Under the pieces are notes generated by a model, which did not search any database, was not told the origin of the DNA, and saw nothing but the letters and a program-made list of their open reading frames with translations. Positions 28,901-36,345 of a DNA stretch of 64,000 nt are shown here, piece after piece. How positions within the stretch are numbered: the stretch's first letter is position 1; every line of letters begins with the position of its first letter. The DNA lies in assembly GCF_003316845.1 (NCBI RefSeq), contig NZ_QMIK01000001.1:620001-684000 (forward strand). Direction: 5' to 3'. The translations under genes were made by a program, and so were the position numbers. The DNA is from Cognataquiflexum aquatile. GTDB lineage: Bacteria > Bacteroidota > Bacteroidia > Cytophagales > Cyclobacteriaceae.

Positions 28901-30030
28901 ATATAAAAATGGAAAAGATCACTTCCGGAGAAATGGGGGATTTTTTGGAAATCAAAGTGAAGGATACCGGCAAAGGAATTCCTTCGGAGCATTTACCTTA
29001 CATTTTTGATCGGTTTTATCAGGTGGATGATTCGGCTACCCGATCAGATGAGGGAACCGGAATCGGCTTGGCACTCACCAAAGAACTGGTCCAATTGATG
29101 TTGGGAACTATAGAGGTCAGCAGCCAGATAGGAAAGGGTTCGGAATTTACACTGAGACTTCCCATTCAAAAAGAAGCTCCAAAAGGTAATGCCGGCGAAC
29201 TGGAGCAACAATCAAGGCCAACTGTCTCCGACATTGTGGAGGCTTCTGCTTTTGGAACAGAAGAAGATTATAATGAAACACTCCCGCTGGCCTTGCTGGT
29301 AGAAGACAATGAAGATGTACTCAGCTACCTGGAAATCTGTCTCCAAGGCAAATACAGAATCCAAAAAGCCAGAAATGGCCTCCAGGGAATCCAATTCGCT
29401 ATAGAAATGATTCCAGACATCATCGTCAGTGACGTGATGATGCCTGAAAAGGACGGCTACGAAGTCGTCGAAAGGCTAAAAAAAGATGAACGGACCAGTC
29501 ATATTCCCATCATCCTGCTTACTGCCAAAGCAGATATGGAATCACGATTGGAAGGATTGGAAAGAGGCGCAGATGCGTACCTTTCCAAGCCCTTTGAAAA
29601 GAAAGAGCTGGAAGTCCGATTGAGGAAATTGATTGAGGTACGACAAAAGCTGACAGCGCGCTATGTAACACTGGACCCTGTGGGGACACCCGAAACTCCT
29701 GCAGAAATACAAGAGGATGCATTTCTAAAAAAGCTTCGCTCCCTCGTGGAAGCGAATTTGGAAAGCGAGGAGTTTGGCATTGGCGAGTTATGCAAAGAAC
29801 TGGCTGTAAGCCGGACCCAGCTTCATCGTAAGCTTAAGGCCCTGACCAATAAGTCCACATCCCAAGTTATCCGGGCGATTCGAATGCAGGAAGCAAAGAA
29901 ACTTTTGCTCAACCCTGATTTGAATATTTCGGAAATCGGCTATGCAGTAGGCTATGGCAATCCCAGCCATTTTACCCAAGAGTTTACCAAGGAATTTGGG
30001 GAAGCTCCAAGCTTTTTTAGAAAGGGGTGA
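25927..30030 (+). CDS. hybrid two-component system regulator (reg_prop / Y_Y_Y / HK / REC / AraC)
   Basis: 1367 residues combining sensor, kinase, receiver and DNA-binding parts. A signal peptide is followed by a periplasmic double beta-propeller of reg_prop repeats (many copies of IWIGT and GLDR-type turns) to about residue 700, a Y_Y_Y domain (about 720-805), one membrane helix (about 813-835), HisKA with H864 (NLTHEFRTPLT), HATPase_c (DTGKGIP, GTGIGLAL), a receiver with D1169 (IIVSDVMMPEKDG), and an AraC helix-turn-helix at the C-terminus (ISEIGYAVGYGNPSHFTQ). In Bacteroidota these proteins normally sense an oligosaccharide and switch on a SusC/SusD locus, but no SusC/D lies here. The nearest possible target is the downstream lipoprotein at 30777. 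Confidence 0.95.
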   Translation: MPNPKFFFFFILFHISFLCRGQEVRITPIPFTFDPSLTNIVGMCQDDKGFIWMADNYNGLVKYDGTNKKYFKSNPYDSNSLHTNMLECLYAGKGGIIWIGSNHEGLDRLDPSTETFTHFQNDPADPHSLRDNQIQALLEDRSGTLWIGTGKGMDTLDRKTGHFVHIRDDTPAGRLLDEIMVRTIYEDRAGRIWIGTGNAFDPSDNPASGLYQFEKESGLITHYRHDPDDPTSLAGNRIRALFEDSQGNFYVGSDGDGLHFMDREQGTFQRLPNVPDNPNALSRPPVNPNAAYAVDHITFINEDSQGAIWIGTYAGGINRYNPKSKTMEFFGKTGVGSHFLEKNDFWTLLKTKDNILWVSGWEPATENQVLFQISTFQNHFEHTTIGTRALVFAQNQEPGVWIGTDIGLFGHNVNQSKDGFFTFVRKTLGKVIIWDLKFDQADNLWVATLWGGVYYFDRRKMSYMRFGQEEKGKNGLSSLMPQVVLTIPDGNTWIGTTGGLDLFNSKSGKITHFTHDPSDPSSLSANAVYGLLEDSNGRIWVTTVNGINLYRSESANFERFLEKSGVAVIEIYEDSKKRIWASTYRSGFYLFDPETGSFNRYYDNTGLITDMLLITGLVEDESKYLWLYTDIGFIRLDPETKNAALFGNSWKKSSDTGFYSLNAFISKNKEIFVGNGTGYFSFRPAELENQYPTQPAPYLSAFFLRDRSVSFQTDKKILPKPLNETSEIRLPHNQNTFTLEFGSIDFVTMESEKNLRYKLENYDPNWKSGAALSADYYSIPPGEYIFHVQATNRYGNVGIRSVSITVMPPWFTQWWAWLSYALLLFLMLYWVYGFLLRRKLAQAEVIRLQDLDQVKTRIYTNLTHEFRTPLTVISGIADHILSQPSIENLKDGLPMIKRNSAQLLRLINQMLDLSKLQSGKLSAKMIHDNILGYLKYLTESFHSLADSKDIRLHLLPGFDELYMDFDPEKIQAIFSNLVWNAVKFTPPGGNIYIKMEKITSGEMGDFLEIKVKDTGKGIPSEHLPYIFDRFYQVDDSATRSDEGTGIGLALTKELVQLMLGTIEVSSQIGKGSEFTLRLPIQKEAPKGNAGELEQQSRPTVSDIVEASAFGTEEDYNETLPLALLVEDNEDVLSYLEICLQGKYRIQKARNGLQGIQFAIEMIPDIIVSDVMMPEKDGYEVVERLKKDERTSHIPIILLTAKADMESRLEGLERGADAYLSKPFEKKELEVRLRKLIEVRQKLTARYVTLDPVGTPETPAEIQEDAFLKKLRSLVEANLESEEFGIGELCKELAVSRTQLHRKLKALTNKSTSQVIRAIRMQEAKKLLLNPDLNISEIGYAVGYGNPSHFTQEFTKEFGEAPSFFRKG

Positions 30031-30776
30031 TACTTTTAAGTGGTTATTCGCTTCTTTGCCAGTAAGCCTTTAATGTATTTCAAGCTTGACGGAATTCCGA
30101 TAGCTATCAGAACGAAGTCGGAAGTAACGGGCATTTCAGTGTTTGACCAAGAATTATTTCGAATTTTTATCTTAAAGGCATAATTGCGTACATCCATATT
30201 CTTTTTAAGCCAAAGAACCGATTTTTCAAAGCTGTTCTCCGGATACAACTTTTAACGGATTTCTTTCTGGCTAAAGAAAAAGGCAAATTCAGCTTTAAGC
30301 ATGAATTGGAACAAAGGCTAAAGCCTATGAATCAATAGCTAAACCAATATTTTAGGCAAGTATTTACCTTGGATTCCATAAAAACATAGATCGGGTAGTA
30401 CAAAAATCCATTGGCGTGAAATCGGCAATGGTTTTTTTATTCTCAATTTGATCCAAGGCTTTTAAAAAAGGGTGATTCTTCTTCCAAGCCTAACGGCTGG
30501 TTCTTAAACCTGATGGGGATTCAACTTTTCATGAAATTATTTCTTTTTGCTTAAAAAATAGACAAAACAGGCATTTTTATGGATTTGGAACAAAATATAA
30601 AGCATTTGGAACAATAACTACGGTTCGCTCATCTCCTCAAACGTACCTTAGTTTCATGTTTATTAAGCGCTTTCGTTGACTCAATTAGAGAAGGAGTAAA
30701 GGCCTTTATAAAAACCGAAGTATAGAGTAAACATGAAATCTGCTTTTCAAAATTCTAACCATTTAACCCTAAAAAA
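30031..30776. other. long intergenic region with internal duplication
   Basis: 746 bases without a gene. Besides repeat R2 it contains two diverged copies of a block of about 90 bases (about 30240-30330 and 30517-30605): GGAT-CAACTTTT, then an ATTTCTTT block, then ATGGATTTGGAACAAA-type ends. A third partial copy of the end is near 30604. These direct repeats lie about 540 and 260 bases before the lipoprotein start and could be regulator-binding sites or remnants of an element. Confidence 0.5.
30085..30190 (+). repeat. dispersed repeat R2, copy 2
   Basis: GACGGAATTCCGATAGC leads to GAATTATTTCGAATTTTT and CTTAAAGGCATAATTGCGT, matching the second half of copy 1. It begins about 50 bases after the hybrid regulator stop. 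A 70-codon minus-strand frame here is only the repeat read as protein. Confidence 0.45.
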
Positions 30777-32510
30777 ATGAAATCAAAAATGTATTCCCTT
30801 GTGGCTTTGGTGGCCACATTTTTAACATTTACTGCCTGTTACGATTTACAGGAAGAAGTAAGTGTCAATGCAAAGAAAGTTGATAACCAATACCTGGTTA
30901 AGGAGATTGCTAAAGGTGCGGCCTTAAAAGGCTCCAACGGCATCAACTTTGGACCGGATGGCAATCTTTATGTTGCTTCGTTTCTTGGTCAGGAAATAAT
31001 CGTGATGAACAAACAAAACGGCAAGATCATCAAAAGGATTTGTCATGAGGACGGGGTGATTGTTCCCGATGATTTGGTATTTGGCCCTGACGGATCGCTT
31101 TATTGGACTGATCTTTTTATCGGAGAGGTTGGCCGAATCGCTCCTGATGGAACTTTGACCAAGCAGTTTGTAGCCCCGGGGGTAAATCCCATTACCTTCT
31201 CAGATGATGGGCGTATGTTTGTAGGACTTTGCTTTCTAGGTGATGGACTTTATGAGGTGGATCCCGAACTTAAAGCACCACCTAGACCGATTATTGTTAC
31301 ATCACCGCCATTGAATCCATTCCCACTTGGTTTTTTGAATGGATTCGATTTCGGTCCCGATGGGAAATTGTACGGACCTCTCTTTGCAGGAGGTGCAGTG
31401 ATCAGGGTAAATGTAGGTGGGCCAGGAACCCCTCCCTCAACCAATCCTTTTGCTGATGGTACCGCAGAATTCGTGGCAGGAGGCTTTACAGTTCCTGCTG
31501 CTGCAAAGTTTGATTCCAAAGGAATCCTGCATGTAGTGGATCAAACAGGTGAAGTATTCAAAGTAAACCCATCAACTGGCGAAAAAACACTTTTCATAAA
31601 AATTCAATCAGGACTTGACAACCTGGCCTTTGACTCAAATGGAAGTCTATTTATTTCCAATAATGACTTTGGTACAATAGTAGAAATTCTTCCCAGTGGA
31701 CAACCCCGCACTATCAGTCGTGGGGGAATGACCTCCCCAATGGGCTTAGCGGTATTACCTGGGGCAAATAAAAAAGATGCATTATATGTTCCGGGCGTTT
31801 ATCGCCTGCATCAATTGGATGGCCTTACCGGCAAAGAAACCAATGTATTTAAAGGTGATTTACTCAATGGTGCCGGTAATCTGACAACGCCATTTACACT
31901 TTCCGCAGATGGAGAGAATCTGATCGTATCTTCCTGGTTTGGTGCTGTGGTCCAGATATGGAATCCACAAACCAATAAGGTCATTGAATCCTTTCCCATG
32001 GGTGCTCCGATTGACGCCATCCGGTTTAAAAATGATATCGTAGCATCTGATCTTGGACTAGGCGGTGTCGTCCGGATAAGTGACAAGTTGAAGATACTTC
32101 CGATAGACAACGTCAATGTATTTGCGCCAAGTGGTATGGCAACTGACGGCAACACGTTATGGGTAGCTGACTGGGGTACAGGCATTGTTTGGCAGGTAGG
32201 ATTTAACGGCAATACGCCAAGCACACCTTTTCCAATAGCAACTGGATTAATGAATCCGGAAGGTTTGGCTTGGGATAAAGAAGGCGGTTTGTTTGTTGTT
32301 GAATCAGGAGCTTCCAAGCTATCACGAATTGATCTGATAACAGGAACTGTCAGCAAAATTGCAGATGGTCTCAAACTGAGTGCACCTGCATTTGGTCTGG
32401 CTGGTTTCCCTCCAACTTGGTTATTTGACGGTGTAGCAGTCGGCCAAACCGGTGATATCTATGTTTCGGGTGGAGGCAAGAATGTGATTTACCGCATCTC
32501 CAAAAATTGA
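30777..32510 (+). CDS. secreted beta-propeller lipoprotein, SMP-30/NHL-like
   Basis: 577 residues, lipobox FTACYDL. The chain is built of propeller blades with recurring FGPDGNLYVA-, FGPDGSLYWTD- and FDSNGSLFISN-type strands, as in SMP-30/gluconolactonase/LRE-like and NHL proteins. Members of this family are lactonases or simple binding propellers; metal-ligand residues are not evident, so enzyme activity is unproven. It follows a 746-base upstream region and the hybrid regulator on the same strand, and ends in a strong terminator, so it is a single-gene unit. It is the best candidate in the window for control by that regulator (inference). Confidence 0.85.
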   Translation: MKSKMYSLVALVATFLTFTACYDLQEEVSVNAKKVDNQYLVKEIAKGAALKGSNGINFGPDGNLYVASFLGQEIIVMNKQNGKIIKRICHEDGVIVPDDLVFGPDGSLYWTDLFIGEVGRIAPDGTLTKQFVAPGVNPITFSDDGRMFVGLCFLGDGLYEVDPELKAPPRPIIVTSPPLNPFPLGFLNGFDFGPDGKLYGPLFAGGAVIRVNVGGPGTPPSTNPFADGTAEFVAGGFTVPAAAKFDSKGILHVVDQTGEVFKVNPSTGEKTLFIKIQSGLDNLAFDSNGSLFISNNDFGTIVEILPSGQPRTISRGGMTSPMGLAVLPGANKKDALYVPGVYRLHQLDGLTGKETNVFKGDLLNGAGNLTTPFTLSADGENLIVSSWFGAVVQIWNPQTNKVIESFPMGAPIDAIRFKNDIVASDLGLGGVVRISDKLKILPIDNVNVFAPSGMATDGNTLWVADWGTGIVWQVGFNGNTPSTPFPIATGLMNPEGLAWDKEGGLFVVESGASKLSRIDLITGTVSKIADGLKLSAPAFGLAGFPPTWLFDGVAVGQTGDIYVSGGGKNVIYRISKN

Positions 32511-32576
32511 GGTTTATTTTCCAAATAAAAACCATAATTCAACGATTTTCATTTTTTAACCATTTCAGGCGACCAA

Positions 32577-32612
32577 CTCCCCCTTTTCTATCCGAAAAGG
32601 GGGAATTTTTTT
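32577..32612 (+). terminator. intrinsic terminator after propeller lipoprotein
   Basis: A perfect 10-base stem (32579-32588 with 32594-32603), a 5-base loop and a run of seven Ts lie about 70 bases after the stop codon at 32510. Confidence 0.9.
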
Positions 32613-32649
32613 ATCTGATTTGTACCAAAATTCTTTAAGTTATTTCTGT

Positions 32650-32735
32650 TTTTCCGGAAGCTCCAGACCATCCTGCTTCTCCATAAGCTGGATTATGCTA
32701 TTCCAAAAGCGGCTTCAGAAGAAGCATCCCGACTG
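32650..32735 (+). repeat. dispersed repeat R3, copy 1
   Basis: Blocks TCCTGCTTCTCCATAAGCTG, GATTATGCTATTCCAAAAGC and GGCTTCAGAAGAAGCAT recur with changes at 36255-36340. It fills most of the gap between the terminator and the DUF4136 gene; the rest of the 300-base gap shows nothing else. Confidence 0.5.
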
Positions 32736-32822
32736 GTATTTTGATTTATCCAACTGGAAAAAATAAAAAAACAGAATTAGTTTTGGAGATTATGCCTAAA
32801 TTTGACATCAAATTATCCTTCA

Positions 32823-33470
32823 ATGAACAAACCATCAAATTTATTAAAGGGGCTCATTTTTTTTATCATTCTGATTTTCAGCAGTTGCTACCCCATCGAA
32901 CCGGAATTTGTATCGGACTTTGATTCTGTATTTACAGAAAAATCAGATCCGGATTTTGATTTTGGCAATCCAGCCATCAGAACTTACTATTTGGCAGATA
33001 CGGTCATGGTATTAACAGATCCAGGCGTATCTGATACAAATCTTGAAGTGGATTTGGACCTGGTCTTAAATCGGGTGCGCACCAATATGGACCAAGCCGG
33101 TTACACCGAAATTTCAGATAGAAATTTAGCAACCCAAGCAGATTATCTTGTTTTGGTAAGCGTAAACCGCTCCGACAACTACTTCAACACCTGGTGGGGT
33201 GGTTGGGGTGGATGGGGCGGTTGGGGAGGCTGGGGTTGGGGAGGCTGTTGCTTCTTTCCACCCGTAGTCACTACCTCCAATATCCGCACGGGTTCCATAA
33301 TCGTAGAATTGCTGGACGGAAAGACCCTTTCCCAAAGAAACCAAACCATTCCTGAGGTATGGTATGGCGTGGGTTCAGGTTTGTTTCAAGGCAACAATGC
33401 CAACCTGAATAACCGCACGCTGAGAGCGATCGATCAGATGTTTATCCAATCACCCTACCTAAAGCGCTAA
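32823..33470 (+). CDS. DUF4136 lipoprotein with Gly-Trp-rich insert
   Basis: Start chosen at MNKPSNLLKG (32823), giving a clean lipoprotein signal with lipobox IFSSC. The chain matches the DUF4136 pattern (DPDFDFGNPAIRTYYLAD near the start, then a region of alternating strands and VELLDGKTLSQRNQTIPEVWYG late). Near residue 125 a low-complexity insert of WGG repeats (WWGGWGGWGG then WGWGGCC) interrupts the domain. The family is widespread, exported and functionally uncharacterised. It is followed after 3 bases by an outer-membrane beta-barrel gene, so the pair likely acts together at the outer membrane. Confidence 0.87.
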   Translation: MNKPSNLLKGLIFFIILIFSSCYPIEPEFVSDFDSVFTEKSDPDFDFGNPAIRTYYLADTVMVLTDPGVSDTNLEVDLDLVLNRVRTNMDQAGYTEISDRNLATQADYLVLVSVNRSDNYFNTWWGGWGGWGGWGGWGWGGCCFFPPVVTTSNIRTGSIIVELLDGKTLSQRNQTIPEVWYGVGSGLFQGNNANLNNRTLRAIDQMFIQSPYLKR

Positions 33471-33473
33471 ACG

Positions 33474-34103
33474 ATGAAAAAAGTATTGGTTTTTATCGCC
33501 ATCATCACAATAAGCATTTCTGCAAATGCACAATCAAAAAGCAATCGAATCCCGAACTTTCGGGTGAACAACTTCCGCATCAACTACGATGTGGCCGTTC
33601 CACTTGGAAAAATGTCAAATGAATTTATCAGCCAAATGTCCTGGCGCGGGGTAAGTATCGAAAACCGCTGGGGTATCAAGCCTAAGATTTCTATTGGTTA
33701 TTTGCTCGGTTGGCAGGTTTTTGCGCAGCGGTTCGATAACTACACCCAAGAATTGAACAATGGCAATGCAGCAATCAATGGCAATCAATTTAGAACAATC
33801 AACACATTTCCGATTCAGGGAACTGTACATTATACCATTGTCGAAGATGCGGATATCATGCCATGGGTAGGCCTGGGCATTGGACTCGCTCATTCCAATC
33901 AGGTGATGCAGGTTGGTTTTTTTGAAGATCAAAGAACGATTACAAGTTTTTCTCTTACCCCGCAAGCGGGCATTGACCTTCCGATAAATAGGGTAACATC
34001 ACTCAGTGTTAGCACGCGTTACAATTTCTTTCTCCATAGCAGTCAGCCTTTCAATTACTCTTTTATGGTATTTAGTGTCGGGATAAAAAATCGGTATTTT
34101 TAG
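33474..34103 (+). CDS. outer-membrane beta-barrel protein
   Basis: 209 residues with a signal peptide (ends SANAQ) and alternating amphipathic strands typical of an 8-stranded porin-like barrel (FRINYDVAVPLG, ISIGYLLGWQVFAQRF, PWVGLGIGLAHSN, LSVSTRYNFFLHS) ending in a terminal aromatic residue (KNRYF), the usual outer-membrane insertion signal. It begins 3 bases after the DUF4136 lipoprotein stop. It converges on the DUF6090 pair; a weak hairpin near 34104-34135 may end both transcripts. Function unknown. Confidence 0.8.
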   Translation: MKKVLVFIAIITISISANAQSKSNRIPNFRVNNFRINYDVAVPLGKMSNEFISQMSWRGVSIENRWGIKPKISIGYLLGWQVFAQRFDNYTQELNNGNAAINGNQFRTINTFPIQGTVHYTIVEDADIMPWVGLGIGLAHSNQVMQVGFFEDQRTITSFSLTPQAGIDLPINRVTSLSVSTRYNFFLHSSQPFNYSFMVFSVGIKNRYF

Positions 34104-34196
34104 GAAATCAGGCCAAAGTCTGATTCTCCGTTTTTGGGAGAGGAGTTTTTGGCGGATTGATCTAAAGAACCAGGACAGATCTCAATGGTTATGGTA

Positions 34197-34943
34197 TTAT
34201 TTTTTTTGGGTTTGTTGGATGATTTCCAAAGCCAAAGTGTCTAATTTTTTATAGTGATTAAGCATTTCTGTGTTCCAAAATAATTTCCCTTGGTATAAAT
34301 TTTCAAATTCCAAATCGTGAAAAACTTCATAATAATCTCCATTGAAAAGCTCTGATTTGCTATCGACTTCCATGCTATTGTATGTATTCAGATTTTGCAT
34401 GGAAATATGTTTATACAAATAGGGAATCAATAGCGTCGTTGCTTGCATATCCTGATTTTTAAAATCTTCATCAGCATCCTCCAGTAATTGTAACCATGTG
34501 AACAGGTTCTTTTTAAGTGCAGGGTTTCTAACAAGATTAAGTTTTCCCGAACTGATCAACTCATTGATTGAGCTGTTGGCAGGATTATAATTACCATATT
34601 TCAATGATTTGCTAAGAATCCCGGCAGGTTCCGCTTTTTGAATTTCATCGTGATCGGCATTCATTAAACTCAATACTCTTCTGACATGATCAGTAGCTAT
34701 CTCTAAGTCAGCTATGCGCTCTTTCAAAACTATTCTGTTGTCTTGGAATTCAGCATTTATGTCTTGAGTGAGTTTATTACTTTCCGCTTCGAATTTTCGG
34801 CCTTCATTCCAGGTATTCACCTGCAAGGCAATCAAAATCCCGATTACTACAAGCAGTATTTCTCCTACTGCATAGGCCAAATACCGGGTGACTCGGTTTT
34901 GGGAGAGCAGCTGTTGGCGGATTTTGCGGAAAAGGGAGATCAT
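34197..34943 (-). CDS. DUF6090 single-pass membrane protein (pair B, second)
   Basis: 248 residues: a basic N-terminus (FFRKIRQ-type), one membrane helix (YAVGEILLVVIGILIALQV, about 23-42), then NTWNEGRK and a helical extracytoplasmic domain containing ELISSGKLNLVRN. Its ATG overlaps the stop of the preceding DUF6090 gene as ATGA (34940-34943), which implies translational coupling. Family function is unknown. The motif SGKLNLVRN corresponds to SGxLRxxRN in the YFKEF/AENYR family, supporting remote common origin (inference). Confidence 0.87.
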   Translation of the reverse strand: MISLFRKIRQQLLSQNRVTRYLAYAVGEILLVVIGILIALQVNTWNEGRKFEAESNKLTQDINAEFQDNRIVLKERIADLEIATDHVRRVLSLMNADHDEIQKAEPAGILSKSLKYGNYNPANSSINELISSGKLNLVRNPALKKNLFTWLQLLEDADEDFKNQDMQATTLLIPYLYKHISMQNLNTYNSMEVDSKSELFNGDYYEVFHDLEFENLYQGKLFWNTEMLNHYKKLDTLALEIIQQTQKK

Positions 34944-35653
34944 CTCAACTGTACGGCTATTTGGGACCTGATTTCTTCAATTTTTTGAAGGGCAATTTCA
35001 AGATTTGTCACGGTTCCTTCCCGGTTATCCTGATGGATTCTGAAAAGCACAATGTTGGAAGGTTTTTCAAAAAATGTTTTGGAGTTTACCGGCTGACAAT
35101 AATCCAACCAGTTAAAATCCGAAAACTCTGCTTTGACTAGCGGAATCCAATCGGTACTAAAAGAAAATTCCACGTCATCCAGACTTTGATAGACCTCAAA
35201 CAAACTCACATCATAGTAGGAAATTAAGGCCAGCTGGAGTTCTTTATCCGTGATGTTTTCTATCCCTTTTGCCTTTAATACTTCAAAGGCACTGGATTGG
35301 GATTTAAATCGTTCGAAGGAAATGATTTTCCCCATCCAGAAATTCAGGCTGTCACTGTAGTTTTTAAGGGTTATTTGCTCCAGCAGCTGATCGGTCAATT
35401 CATTTGCCTGTTTGGCTTTAAAGAGTTCTTCAGACAAGAGTGCAGAATCCCGCTGAAGGTTTTGATCGATTAAGGAAAGTATTTCTTTCTCAAACACCCT
35501 GGCCTTTCGGTTTTCGTTCCAGGTGTTTACCTGCAAGGCCAACAAGATCCCAACCATTACCAAAGCGATCTCACCCACTGCATAGGCTAAGTAGCGGGTG
35601 ACCCGGTTTTCTTGAAGCAGTTTTTGGCGGATTTTTCGAAAGAATTTGATCAT
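34940..35653 (-). CDS. DUF6090 single-pass membrane protein (pair B, first)
   Basis: Start chosen at MIKFFRKIRQKL (35653); the longer frame overlaps the upstream gene. Layout: basic N-terminus, membrane helix (YAVGEIALVMVGILLALQV), NTWNENRK, then a helical domain of about 190 residues with the weaker counterpart of the motif (LKAKGIENITDKELQLAL). It follows an NTF2-like lipoprotein gene by 19 bases and overlaps the next DUF6090 gene by 4 bases. The set of NTF2-like plus two membrane proteins parallels the one at 22254-20256. Function unknown. Confidence 0.87.
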   Translation of the reverse strand: MIKFFRKIRQKLLQENRVTRYLAYAVGEIALVMVGILLALQVNTWNENRKARVFEKEILSLIDQNLQRDSALLSEELFKAKQANELTDQLLEQITLKNYSDSLNFWMGKIISFERFKSQSSAFEVLKAKGIENITDKELQLALISYYDVSLFEVYQSLDDVEFSFSTDWIPLVKAEFSDFNWLDYCQPVNSKTFFEKPSNIVLFRIHQDNREGTVTNLEIALQKIEEIRSQIAVQLR

Positions 35654-35672
35654 GGTGGTCTTATATAATTGA

Positions 35673-36203
35673 TTAATTACCAAGATCATCCCTGTTTTTG
35701 AGGGCAGCCATTCCACCAAGAATCAGCCACTTGCCATTCACTTTTTTCCAGGTATGGGTAAACTTATAGGTCTCCTTTCTGACTACTTTATTGTCTTTGG
35801 CTGTCCAAAAATAATCTGTGTCGTAAAATACCATCACCACATCCTCAATGGCGTTTGATGCCTTTTTGTGAAGGGTATAGCTGTATTTCAGATCGGGGTC
35901 TTTATGCAAATCAGGTATCCAACTGGCAATTTTGCTTGCGTCAGACACTCCATCCCCAAAACCCGGATAGCCAATAAAGTCATCGTGCCAGAGTGTTTTA
36001 TAGGGCACGGTGTCAATATTCTGAACATATTCCCAATAAAGTTCTTCCATATGCCAGGCTTCATCTTCCAGTTCTGTTTTGCTGAGGGAGGGTACTGGTG
36101 TTTCAGGCTCAGAAGAATCTTTATTGTCAGGGCCGCAGCTTGTAATAAGGAGTGAAACAAGTAGCACAATCAAAGGGAGAGAGAAGGTTTTTTGGTTTTT
36201 CAT
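35673..36203 (-). CDS. NTF2-like (SnoaL/DUF4440) lipoprotein
   Basis: Start at MKNQKTFSLP (36203) gives a lipoprotein signal with lipobox LITSC. The domain has the SnoaL/DUF4440 pattern: a helix containing LEDEAWHMEELYWEYV, a segment KTLWHDDFIGYPGFG and the closing strands YKFTHTWKKVNGKWLILGG. It probably sits in the periplasm or on the outer membrane. It heads a three-gene operon with two DUF6090 membrane proteins. Ligand or reaction unknown. Confidence 0.85.
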   Translation of the reverse strand: MKNQKTFSLPLIVLLVSLLITSCGPDNKDSSEPETPVPSLSKTELEDEAWHMEELYWEYVQNIDTVPYKTLWHDDFIGYPGFGDGVSDASKIASWIPDLHKDPDLKYSYTLHKKASNAIEDVVMVFYDTDYFWTAKDNKVVRKETYKFTHTWKKVNGKWLILGGMAALKNRDDLGN

Positions 36204-36254
36204 AGTAGGGGGTTTAAGTGTCAATACTTTTTAATGCATTTAAGTGGTTGTTTT

Positions 36255-36340
36255 TTTCCATTCCTGGCTGTCCTGTTTCTCCTGAAGCTGGATCAAAATA
36301 TTTTTCCAAAAGCTGCTTCTGGAGAATAAGCATAACCATC
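36255..36340 (+). repeat. dispersed repeat R3, copy 2
   Basis: TCCTGTTTCTCCTGAAGCTG, GATCAAAATATTTTTCCAAA and AGCTGCTTCTGGAGAATAAG match the blocks at 32650-32735 in the same order. It occupies the gap between the P1 peptidase stop and the NTF2-like gene. Confidence 0.5.
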
Positions 36341-36345
36341 CCATT

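Noticed and set aside
30036-30248. 70-codon minus-strand frame after the hybrid regulator
   Set aside because: It is the translation of repeat R2 and has no supporting context.
32741-32923. 60-codon frame before the DUF4136 gene
   Set aside because: Overlaps the DUF4136 lipoprotein signal in another frame and has no merit of its own.
34104-34135. bidirectional terminator between the barrel gene and the DUF6090 pair
   Set aside because: The hairpin (AAATCAG/CTGATT) is short and bulged with only a short T run; too weak to list as a feature.
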